From Caldilineaceae bacterium (lineage in GTDB: Bacteria; Chloroflexota; Anaerolineae; Caldilineales; Caldilineaceae), in assembly GCA_026705565.1 (NCBI GenBank), contig JAPPAJ010000032.1, positions 1 to 33,016 on the forward strand: a DNA stretch of 33,016 nt, given 5' to 3'. Positions 24,278-32,490 of the stretch are shown here, piece by piece. Numbering within the stretch: position 1 is the first letter of the stretch; every line of letters begins with the position of its first letter. The notes beneath the pieces are model-generated. The model made no database searches and was not told the DNA's origin. It saw only the letters and a list, made by a program, of their open reading frames with translations. The translations under genes were made by a program, and so were the position numbers.

Positions 24278-25049
24278 GGACAAGGTGGTTCTGGTTACCG
24301 GATCAACCACCGGCATTGGCGAGGCAATCGCCAGGAAGTGTGTGGCGGAAGGTGCTTCCGTCATGGTTCACGGACGACGTGAACATGCAGCCCAGGACTT
24401 GTGCGCGGAACTCGGCGATGCGGCCGCCTACACCGTGGGCGACGTTGCAGACCCCGAGCTTTGCGAGTCCCTGGTGGCCAACACGGTCAACCGGTTTGGA
24501 CGGATAGACGGGGTTGCCAACAACGCGGCCATTACCGCCCGGGCCACCATCGAACAGACCGACGCGGCCACGTTTGATCGCCACTATCACGTCAACCTGC
24601 GGGCTCCCGCCCTCATCATCCGTGCCGCCTTGCCGCACTTCCGTGCCCAAGGCGAGGGTACCGTGGTCAATATCGGTTCGGTCAACGCCTGGTCGGGACA
24701 GGCCGATCTGATGCCCTATTCCGCGTCCAAGGGTGGTTTGCAGACGATGACCCGCAACATGGCCAACGCCCTGGCCGAGGATCGGGTTCGGATCAACCAA
24801 CTGAACGTCGGCTGGTGCACGTCGCCCAACGAGATTGCGCTCAAAATCTCGGAGGGACTGCCGGAGGACTGGTACCTGAACGTACCCACGGCCTTCGCAC
24901 CCACCGGGAGGCTTCTAACTCCGGACCAGGTGGCGCACCATGTCGCGTTCTGGCTGTCACCGGACTCCCAGCCGGCCAACGGCTGTGTCTATGAGTTGGA
25001 GCAGTTTTGTATTCTGGGTCGCAGTTCGGCCCGTGACTGGGACGATTGA
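24267..25049 (+). CDS. Short-chain dehydrogenase/reductase (SDR)
   Basis: Classical SDR of 260 residues, predicted to oxidise or reduce a hydroxyl/keto group with NAD(P). Motifs: T-G-S-T-T-G-I-G at 11-18, N-N-A-A at 85-88 (usual N-N-A-G), N110, catalytic S138 in N-I-G-S-V-N, and Y151-S-A-S-K155. The start ATG 24267 lies inside the PdxA coding end (11-base overlap), so the two are translationally coupled. A longer in-frame start at 24216 would deepen the overlap. It is the last gene of the seven-gene operon and is followed by the convergent helicase gene about 100 bases away, with no clear terminator seen between them. Substrate unknown. Confidence 0.92.
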   Translation: MLLKDKVVLVTGSTTGIGEAIARKCVAEGASVMVHGRREHAAQDLCAELGDAAAYTVGDVADPELCESLVANTVNRFGRIDGVANNAAITARATIEQTDAATFDRHYHVNLRAPALIIRAALPHFRAQGEGTVVNIGSVNAWSGQADLMPYSASKGGLQTMTRNMANALAEDRVRINQLNVGWCTSPNEIALKISEGLPEDWYLNVPTAFAPTGRLLTPDQVAHHVAFWLSPDSQPANGCVYELEQFCILGRSSARDWDD

Positions 25050-25147
25050 TCCTACGGGACACACAGACAGCCACCCCACAGACAAGCGATCACCGAAATC
25101 GGTACACGTCAATCAATTTGAAACGTTTCCGCGCGACGCTGTCGAGA

Positions 25148-28100
25148 TCAAACGCGGATACGCGCGATACCCCGATTCCAGCTAAGTTCCACCATCGGGA
25201 CTTCCCAAGTCGTGGTCCGGTTTTTCTCGCGGTATTTCTCGTCCTCATCCTCGACGCTGCGGCGAACCATGGCAAGCACGGTGCCTTGGACCTTGGAGCC
25301 GGCAATCCGCTCGACTTTCTCCCGGCCTTTCCTACTCAGGGATGCTACGGTGGTGCCATTGTGACTGAGCTTTCGTTTGCTCGTTTCCAGCATCACCGTG
25401 TCGCCTGCATGCAGATTCGGCAGTGCTTCATGGATGCGGTCGCTCTCGGCCTTTCGGCCCGCGAAGCTGAGGTATAGGTCCGATAGCCCCAACGTTGCAT
25501 ACCCCCTTAATGGGTAGGAGCCGCTTCTCGGCCCCTCCCTATGCAGGCATGCCTGGCCCAGAATGTGTCTCAGGTGTGGGTTGTCCGCATGATAGCGGTG
25601 AAACAGGACCAAACAGTCCTTGGCTCGGGTCATGGCCACATAGAACAGTCTGCGCTCCTCCTCAAGTTGATCCCGCCGTTGGAGCTGCCAGTAACCGTCC
25701 AAGACCAGCACCACACGGAATTCCAGCCCCTTGACGCTGTGTGCCGTGCCTGTGAATACGCCCTTGCCCACTCGTTGTTCTCGGCGGGTTTCGAGCAGGC
25801 AGTCGGCCATGTACGACGTGAACGCCTGTACGGGAAACTCGCTGCCGCCGGTCTCTAACTCCCAGTGTTCCTGCATCGCCTTCAACTGGGCTGTCCGCGG
25901 GCCATCTTTGAGGTTCAGGTGGGTCAGTTGCCGGGCAAGGTCCACATGGGTGAACAGTGCCGTTCTGAACCCGTGAAGGTGCTTGAATGCGGTGTCAAAT
26001 TCTCTGATACGAAATGGGGAAACGGTTTCGTCGCTGCCCAAAGGGAGGCTCAGGGGTATGCCGGCATGATTCGCCGCTGAGCGGAAGTGGTCCAGTTCAT
26101 CACCGGTGAGGCCTCGTCTGGCCAGGACAGCACAGTCTTCCCAGGCCAGGTCCGGCAACAAGCCCTTGAGTCTGGTCAGTTCCGTCACGGCGGCCAGTGC
26201 CTGCGCGACGGTGTCCTGGCAGTTCACGACTTGCACACGGCCGCGCAGCCCACGATCAACGTTCGCCAGGATGCCTCCAGGGTGGTGGTTGCGGCGTTCC
26301 TCGTTGATGCGGATTTCATATTCCGTCTTCATCCGGTCGCGGTTGTGCGCGATCAGTTGATTGGCGGCCGCAATGATGTGATCGGTGGACCGGTAGTTCT
26401 GGACCAAATAGTGGCGTTGCGCACAGTAGTCCTTCTCAAACTGCCGGATGAACCTGACATTGGCCCCCCGGAATGCGTAGATGCTCTGGTCGTCGTCGCC
26501 GACAGCCATGATGCTCAGCTTGTCGTCCGATTCCTCGATGGTGCGCCCGGCGATCGCCGAGATCATCTCGTACTGCGGCGCATCGATGTCCTGGTACTCG
26601 TCCACCAGGATGTATTGGAAGCCGGCCAGCAACCGTTCGCGCAACTGATCGTCCGGGATGCCCGGAACGTCCGACCGCCCCATCAGCAGTGCTGTTGCCT
26701 GGGCAATCATCCTGTCGAAGTCAAGGGGATCTCGGTGGCGGGTTGTGTGACCGTCCGGCAACGCGGCATGGCCAACCAGGCGCAAGGCCAGACCGTGGTA
26801 GGTCTGGACGGTTATGGACCGTGCGTCGTCTCCCAACAGGTTCTTGAAACGCCGACGCAGTTCCACCGCCGTGCTGTGGTTGAAACAGAGGACCAGGATG
26901 CTGAATGGGGGAACCCTTTCCACGCGGATCAGGTAGGCGCATCTATGCACGACTACCTTGGTCTTGCCCGAACCGGGACCGGCCAGTACGAGCATGTTGC
27001 TGTCGGCAGGGGCCTGCACGATCGCCTGTTGGTGCGGATTGCCCAGTGATTCGACGATGCTGGCAAAGGACTGCTGGCTGGTGGCCAGGTCCAGGAGTTC
27101 TCGCCTGCCCCGGAAGTAGCGCCGGTTGAAGCTGATGTTGTCCAACTTGAAGTAATCGGCCACCAGGGCCTTGGCCACCTTCATGCTTTCCTGGCTCAAC
27201 TGAGCGTATTCGTTGACGACGTGCACCTGGTTGACCTTGGCCTTGTAGTGGCTGTCCAACGGTGCATAGTCCCCCCGGTTGTACCTGCGCTCCCTGGCTT
27301 CGTCCTTGAGGTTCATGGTCATGGCTTGGCGGAACACCGCTAGGCCATGCTGCAGGATGATGATGTTTTGTTCGTGCAGGAACAACAGGCCCCGTTCGAT
27401 TGCGGCCAAAGAGTTGTCCGAATCCTTGATCAACTCGACGCATCCTTCTTCAATCTCCCTGAGCGAGAACTGAACAAGGACTTCAGCTTGGGAGGACGCG
27501 TGTTCTGCCGGGATCCTGGCATACAGTTCCGCGAGAATTTGTCTGGCAAGGTTGTGGCGCTTCTTGATGGTGGCCTTGAGGTTGGGCCAATCCCGGTTCA
27601 GGGCGACCAGATAGTGATCCTTGCGACTGAACTCGAACTCGATGCTGCCCTTCCGGCCTGCCATCCCTCGGCCGTCCGCGGCAATACTCTTAAGCAAATT
27701 TCGAAGTAGGGAGGGATTGCTGTGTGCCCAACCTTGGTTGATCAGCATTTGGTTGAGCCGCCGCAGATCCAACGGGTATGCCGTTTCAAGGTCGGCGTCT
27801 GGATGTTCGTTTTCCAGTGATGCCACCATTTCGTTCTCAACCCGGCAGACTGCCTCGAATTCGCGCTGTGCCGCCTTGGAGCCTTTGGGGCGCAGGAAGG
27901 TGGTCATGAGCAAACCGTCGGAAACTATGCCGGCCTGCGCCATCTGATTCAGAATGCGGATGACCTCCTGGCTGCCGATCCCGCGTGCTTCCTGTTCGTC
28001 AACGAGGCTTCCCATTTGATGAGCCAGGAAATCCGCATTCAACCCGTCGTCAATGTCCGAATTGATCAGGACCTGAAGGAGAAGTTCCCAGTTTCGCCTC

Positions 28101-30418
28101 TGACCGGTTTTGAGTTGCAGTGAATCTAGTTTGCCTGTGGCTTCCTCCAAGGTTGCAAAGAGGGGCTTGCCGTTGAACACCTGGGTGGAGTTGTGGTTTC
28201 GGTCGAGGAAACCTCCGCGTTCCAGCCACGCGACCGCAGTCTTGACCTTGGTGTCGGCCGATCGGTCGGTGATGTCGAACGATGTGTCGACGTCGTTCGA
28301 TCGCAGCAGTTCTCCAGACGTCATGACGATTTCCTTGCCCGGTATCCGTTCCTTCCTGCGGATGCCCCTCAGGACCTGTTGGATGTCCCTTTGGGAAATC
28401 CGGGACATGTTGCCCAGCCTAAACTGGGTCTCAATGTCCTGTTCATCGAACAGGAGGATGCAGGCGGCGGGACGGCTGTCCCGACCGGCCCGACCGGCTT
28501 CCTGCAGGTAGTTTTCGAGCGAACCCGGCACCTCGACGTGCAGGACCATCCTCACGTTATCCTTGTCCACACCCATGCCGAAGGCATTGGTGGCGCAAAT
28601 GACTTTCAGCCGGTCGTGAACAAAGGCTTCCAGCACCTCCTTTTTCCGGACCGGATCCAAGCCTCCGTGAAAGTGGGCGGCCTCGAATCCCTTCAATGCC
28701 AGGAAACGAGCGGTCTCCTCGCTCGATTTCCGTGTGGAGCAGTAGACGATGCAACTGCCATCGTCCGGGAGCCGCTCCTCCAACAGCTCGGCCGCCATGG
28801 CCCACTTCGTTGCCTTTGGCACAAACCGGACCTCGAACTCAAGATTCGCCCGTTCCACACCGGCGGCATGCAGGGAAAGTGTACAGTCCAGGGCGGAGGC
28901 GAAATGTTGTCGGATGTCTTCGATGACATCCTGTTTGGCCGTCGCCGTGTAGCAGGCGATGGCAGGGGGAAACTCCTGGTTCTTGGACGACTGCTCCTTG
29001 ATGAACCGGCTGACGTACAGGTAGTCGGGACGGAAGTCGGGACCCCACTTCGACAGGCAGTGGGCCTCGTCGAATACCCAGCATCCGATCTCCCTGTGGG
29101 ACAAGGCATCCACCACCGTGCGGTTCCTGAGCTGTTCCGGGGCAAGGTAGAGGAGACCAATGTCACCCATTCGAACCTGTTCCAGGACGGCACCGCGTTC
29201 GGGCGGTGTGAGCAGGCCGTAGACAGCTGCCACTTCGGTCACACCGGTCCGCTCGCGCAGGTTGTCGACCTGGTCCTTCATCAGGGCTTGCAAAGGAGAA
29301 ACCACCACCGTGAGCAGCCCGCGCCGGAAGTAGCGGACCAGGGCCGGAAGCTGGTAGCAAAGAGATTTCCCTCCACTGGTCGGCAGAACGCCGAGCAGTG
29401 AGGCACCGTTAATGCCTGCTTCCGAGAGTGTTCGTTGCAGGGGTTGCCCATCTTCCGTGAGGCGAAAGTCCTCGAACTGGAACAACCGCCGCAGTTGGGT
29501 GACTGCATCATGGTTTCTGCAACAGTAGGCACAGCTGTCCTGCCCACAGGACAGCTCCCGCAGTTTCCGCAGTATGCCGGGGAGCTCTACATGCTGGCGG
29601 CGTACCCACTCGGGCAGTACGGAATTGCCGCCTGCCACCCTCAGCCAGGCCACACAATAGGCCCAGGTCGGCAACGACTCGCTGTGGGCAATGGATTCCC
29701 GGACCAAGCGCCGCAACAGGTTCGGGCACGCGTGCTCGTTGCCAAGCCCGATGGCAACGGTTTGGACTTCCTGATGGGAGGCAATCGTTGGCTGGACCAG
29801 CGTGTCGAGCATGCCGGCCATGCCTTGGAAGGGCATGGTGCCGTTTGCATCCGTTGCCCGACGAAAGCAGAAGGCGTAGAACCGAATCAGGTCCGGCACG
29901 GTATCCGCCTGTTGCCGGAAGGAGTCGTACTGGTCACTGAACAAACGGATGGCGAGCTTGGCATCGGCCACCGGATCGTTGACTGTGTCCTTGACCAGCT
30001 TGTAGTTCTTGACCAGACGATGGTACGGGTTGCGGGGAAACGCCAGCGGTGACAGGTACAGGGTATCGATGACTCGAGTCTTGAGGAGGTCCAGGCCAGG
30101 TTTGAGATCTCTTATGACGACCAGATCATGTCCAATCAAATTGTGGCCGAGCAGGTATTTGCAGCCTGTGCAGAACCTGTCAAGTTCCTTCAATGCTGTC
30201 GAAATCTGCTTGGCACTGGACGGCTTGCGTCTAAACGTGTGACCGTCGAATCGCACGGCGCCAATGTCTGACACCAATCTACCGTTGCGATGCACTTCCA
30301 AGTCGACTGCGACCCATGGCTTGATCACCTGGGGAAGGTCGGAGGGAAGCGTCTTTGGGTCCAAAGCCGTCATCGGGTTGTCTGGAGTGCGGGAAACCAT
30401 CGCCGAATCTGCACACAT
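25148..30418 (-). CDS. Giant exonuclease-RecQ-UvrD fusion helicase
   Basis: One 1756-residue open frame joins three enzymes. Residues about 35-165 resemble a DEDD 3'-5' exonuclease (D39-x-E41, H-N-L-I-G-H-D98, D152). A cysteine cluster (C291, C296, C299, C300) follows. Residues about 325-665 are a RecQ-type SF2 helicase: T-S-G-G-K-S at 347-352, D-E-A-H at 450-453, T-A-T-A at 491-494, Q-E-A-G-R-A-G-R at 639-646. Residues about 1125-1610 are a UvrD-like SF1 helicase: G-P-G-S-G-K-T at 1147-1153, D-E-Y-Q-D at 1273-1277, G-D-D-D-Q-S-I-Y at 1307-1314, H-S-V-K-G-L-E-F at 1560-1567, V-A-M-T-R-A-K at 1594-1600. The parts at 670-1120 and 1640-1756 are unassigned. It probably processes DNA ends or structures in repair or defence; neighbours give no clue. 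ATG 30418 has only a weak ribosome site; 30400 and 30373 are alternatives. Confidence 0.93.
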   Translation of the reverse strand: MCADSAMVSRTPDNPMTALDPKTLPSDLPQVIKPWVAVDLEVHRNGRLVSDIGAVRFDGHTFRRKPSSAKQISTALKELDRFCTGCKYLLGHNLIGHDLVVIRDLKPGLDLLKTRVIDTLYLSPLAFPRNPYHRLVKNYKLVKDTVNDPVADAKLAIRLFSDQYDSFRQQADTVPDLIRFYAFCFRRATDANGTMPFQGMAGMLDTLVQPTIASHQEVQTVAIGLGNEHACPNLLRRLVRESIAHSESLPTWAYCVAWLRVAGGNSVLPEWVRRQHVELPGILRKLRELSCGQDSCAYCCRNHDAVTQLRRLFQFEDFRLTEDGQPLQRTLSEAGINGASLLGVLPTSGGKSLCYQLPALVRYFRRGLLTVVVSPLQALMKDQVDNLRERTGVTEVAAVYGLLTPPERGAVLEQVRMGDIGLLYLAPEQLRNRTVVDALSHREIGCWVFDEAHCLSKWGPDFRPDYLYVSRFIKEQSSKNQEFPPAIACYTATAKQDVIEDIRQHFASALDCTLSLHAAGVERANLEFEVRFVPKATKWAMAAELLEERLPDDGSCIVYCSTRKSSEETARFLALKGFEAAHFHGGLDPVRKKEVLEAFVHDRLKVICATNAFGMGVDKDNVRMVLHVEVPGSLENYLQEAGRAGRDSRPAACILLFDEQDIETQFRLGNMSRISQRDIQQVLRGIRRKERIPGKEIVMTSGELLRSNDVDTSFDITDRSADTKVKTAVAWLERGGFLDRNHNSTQVFNGKPLFATLEEATGKLDSLQLKTGQRRNWELLLQVLINSDIDDGLNADFLAHQMGSLVDEQEARGIGSQEVIRILNQMAQAGIVSDGLLMTTFLRPKGSKAAQREFEAVCRVENEMVASLENEHPDADLETAYPLDLRRLNQMLINQGWAHSNPSLLRNLLKSIAADGRGMAGRKGSIEFEFSRKDHYLVALNRDWPNLKATIKKRHNLARQILAELYARIPAEHASSQAEVLVQFSLREIEEGCVELIKDSDNSLAAIERGLLFLHEQNIIILQHGLAVFRQAMTMNLKDEARERRYNRGDYAPLDSHYKAKVNQVHVVNEYAQLSQESMKVAKALVADYFKLDNISFNRRYFRGRRELLDLATSQQSFASIVESLGNPHQQAIVQAPADSNMLVLAGPGSGKTKVVVHRCAYLIRVERVPPFSILVLCFNHSTAVELRRRFKNLLGDDARSITVQTYHGLALRLVGHAALPDGHTTRHRDPLDFDRMIAQATALLMGRSDVPGIPDDQLRERLLAGFQYILVDEYQDIDAPQYEMISAIAGRTIEESDDKLSIMAVGDDDQSIYAFRGANVRFIRQFEKDYCAQRHYLVQNYRSTDHIIAAANQLIAHNRDRMKTEYEIRINEERRNHHPGGILANVDRGLRGRVQVVNCQDTVAQALAAVTELTRLKGLLPDLAWEDCAVLARRGLTGDELDHFRSAANHAGIPLSLPLGSDETVSPFRIREFDTAFKHLHGFRTALFTHVDLARQLTHLNLKDGPRTAQLKAMQEHWELETGGSEFPVQAFTSYMADCLLETRREQRVGKGVFTGTAHSVKGLEFRVVLVLDGYWQLQRRDQLEEERRLFYVAMTRAKDCLVLFHRYHADNPHLRHILGQACLHREGPRSGSYPLRGYATLGLSDLYLSFAGRKAESDRIHEALPNLHAGDTVMLETSKRKLSHNGTTVASLSRKGREKVERIAGSKVQGTVLAMVRRSVEDEDEKYREKNRTTTWEVPMVELSWNRGIARIRV

Positions 30419-30745
30419 GGCCAGCCTGAACCTGGCCTGGCAAGTTTGGCAATCAGCTACTGGTCCACGGGGGTTGCCCTGGCATGGAATCTACGGGTGG
30501 CGCAGCGAGCCAAAGTTCGGCACTCAAACATGCGTTGATCAGGACAGGTCTACCAATGCCCCAATGACCAGAAAAAGCCAGCGGAGCCGGAAACTTCACG
30601 GGTGATTGACCACCGGACCTTTCTACCACCCAAAGGGCTGAGAACTCGCTTCCTCCTCTGGATCCCTTATGGAGTGGCCGGCAATGCAATGTCGCGCATC
30701 AGCCGCTTAGTTCGCGTACAGCCCATTCCCGCATGCCGCCGTTGG
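30419..30745. other. Gene-free stretch between the epimerase-like gene and the helicase gene
   Basis: This 327-base gap should hold the end of the upstream minus-strand transcript and the helicase promoter. I see no convincing terminator hairpin and no good -35/-10 pair. A Shine-Dalgarno-like GAGGAGG is visible on the minus strand at 30652-30658, but no start codon follows at a useful distance. A 78-codon minus-strand frame (30453-30689) has no recognisable protein features and is not called. Confidence 0.5.
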
Positions 30746-32431
30746 CTAACTGTTGGAGTGGGCAGGGACAGCCTCCGGAGCGGATCTCCGGCTCGGCGTC
30801 TGCCAGAAGTGATCAAGGTTGTCCAAAGGCTCCCAGCCCAGGACTCGGCGAATCTTGCTGTGGTCGAACTTGCCGTGGGGCATGTCCACGCTCACGTTGA
30901 ACTCCTCATACGGACTTGGCAAATCCGGAACTTCCAAAGCTCTCTTCAGAGCGCGACCTGAATCCGGCCACGAAACCATGAACGGGGGTTTGACAGACGG
31001 CAATTGGGGGTTGGTCATTTCCCAGTAAAGCATCACTGCCACTTCCAGGCCGCGGTGTTCGGCGAAGACTCGGAGGATTTCGTTGCCCAGATACTTGGTA
31101 AGAAAGTAGAGTGACGCGTAGGGACGACTGGCTGCCTCGACCGGGATCTGGTAGTCCCAAAGATGACTGCCGTGGCCGTTGACCAGGTGCAGCAAGGGGC
31201 TGGTCTGCACAATCCGCCTAATCCCAAACTCCACCGCCGCCCGCGCCATGTTCAGGGACCCGACCGCATTGATCCGGAAGGACTTGACCTCGTCGTCGCG
31301 GAGCACTGAACAGTTGACGATGGCATCCATGCCTTCACAAGTGGCCCTGACCTGCTCCGGATCCTGCACGTCCACCTGAACGAATTCATGGGGTTGTTCG
31401 ATGTTCGAGGTCGGCATGGGGTGGTGGGCACTTCTCGCCGGGTCGAGACTTTCCCAGTCGAGCGGTGCGATGTCAGCCAAGCGAACTTCATAACTGTCCA
31501 TCATGGCCCGGGCCGCAAAGGCACCCATGGGACCACCGGCACCGAACAGCACCACCTTCCGGATTGGACGGGATCGAATGGGATTGACGGGCGCAAGAAT
31601 CTCCTGCCAGGGCCGGGAGTCCTTCATGGGCGGGCCGTCAGGCAAGACTCCGGCAAGTTGCTCAAGTCGCCGAGAGGGTGCGTAGTTGAACGGGGGACTG
31701 CCGCTGGTGGCTCGTTCCTCAATGCCGGTTTTCAGCCCGTACCTGATTTTGCTGTTGGGTCCGGGTGCCATGATGTGGAACACGTGCCACTCCGGCTTGC
31801 CGGCATCGATGGCTCGGGACAGGTCCACAGCCAAGGCCCTGTCGATGGCATGGACCGCGTCGTCCACGTGCACCCAACGGGGATCAAACGGCTCACCGTC
31901 AATCTCCTCCTCGTCCACCACGTCGCCGAAACGCAGGCAAATCGCTTCGATGGTGCCAAGCCTGATCAGTTCGCGGATCGATAGTTCAGTGACCCAGGGC
32001 AGCAATTCCCTGGTGGCGGGGGATGGCCGCGGCCTCCACATCTCCGTCACGTCCCAATGTGGAGGATGCCGGTCGAACATTGCCAGTGAACTGCCCACGA
32101 TCACGCGGGGCACGGATGCCCGCACCGACTCCACGATCAGGTTTCGGGTACCACGCATGACGAGATCCATCGCGTCGGGTTCGGAAATCTTGCCCCCTTC
32201 GAAGGCATCCGCCAGCCGGAGCGGCAGAAGGTGGACGATCGCGTCGATATCGCGCACCGCCTCCGCTGCGATTCGCTGGTCCGACAATTCACCGGTCAGG
32301 TACTCGATTTCGGGCGACACGTCCGGATGCTCGCGGCCCGCAACTCGCACGGCTGTGCCTTGACGGCGGTTCAGGAACTCAATCAGACGGGTACTCAGCA
32401 GGGATCGGGCGTCGGTGAGCAGGATGCGCAT
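30746..32431 (-). CDS. Tandem NAD-dependent epimerase/dehydratase-like protein with a degenerate first domain
   Basis: 561 residues made of two extended-SDR domains. The second (about 291-545) looks competent: nucleotide motif G-A-G-G-P-M-G at 297-303, D-V-Q-D near 354-357, and Y442-x3-K446 (Y-F-L-T-K). The first (about 1-280) keeps the fold, with D-I-D-A-I-V-H-L near 61-68, but its nucleotide motif has become L-T-D-A-R-S-L-L-S-T-R and no Y-x3-K is seen after the G-S-S-L-A-M segment at 113-118. It may be a structural or regulatory copy. ATG 32431 (M-R-I-L-L-T-D) is chosen over TTG 32494, which overlaps the upstream stop. The gene follows a polyol-type dehydrogenase by about 60 bases, so it likely acts on a sugar or sugar-acid. 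Confidence 0.85.
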   Translation of the reverse strand: MRILLTDARSLLSTRLIEFLNRRQGTAVRVAGREHPDVSPEIEYLTGELSDQRIAAEAVRDIDAIVHLLPLRLADAFEGGKISEPDAMDLVMRGTRNLIVESVRASVPRVIVGSSLAMFDRHPPHWDVTEMWRPRPSPATRELLPWVTELSIRELIRLGTIEAICLRFGDVVDEEEIDGEPFDPRWVHVDDAVHAIDRALAVDLSRAIDAGKPEWHVFHIMAPGPNSKIRYGLKTGIEERATSGSPPFNYAPSRRLEQLAGVLPDGPPMKDSRPWQEILAPVNPIRSRPIRKVVLFGAGGPMGAFAARAMMDSYEVRLADIAPLDWESLDPARSAHHPMPTSNIEQPHEFVQVDVQDPEQVRATCEGMDAIVNCSVLRDDEVKSFRINAVGSLNMARAAVEFGIRRIVQTSPLLHLVNGHGSHLWDYQIPVEAASRPYASLYFLTKYLGNEILRVFAEHRGLEVAVMLYWEMTNPQLPSVKPPFMVSWPDSGRALKRALEVPDLPSPYEEFNVSVDMPHGKFDHSKIRRVLGWEPLDNLDHFWQTPSRRSAPEAVPAHSNS

Positions 32432-32490
32432 GACTTCTTCGGGTTGTTTGCGGGAAGTTGCAGGCACTCGATTGCGGACCAAAAGGAGCG

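Noticed and set aside
28193-29401. 402-codon open frame on the plus strand inside the fusion helicase
   Set aside because: The minus strand here encodes complete RecQ motifs; the plus-strand product has no recognisable features.
25148-30418. Possibility that the helicase fusion is two genes joined by an error
   Set aside because: The frame is continuous without a stop, both helicase motif sets are complete, and a long unbroken middle region links them.
30453-30689. 78-codon minus-strand frame in the gap before the helicase gene
   Set aside because: No ribosome site at its start, no recognisable domain, and composition like random GC-rich sequence.
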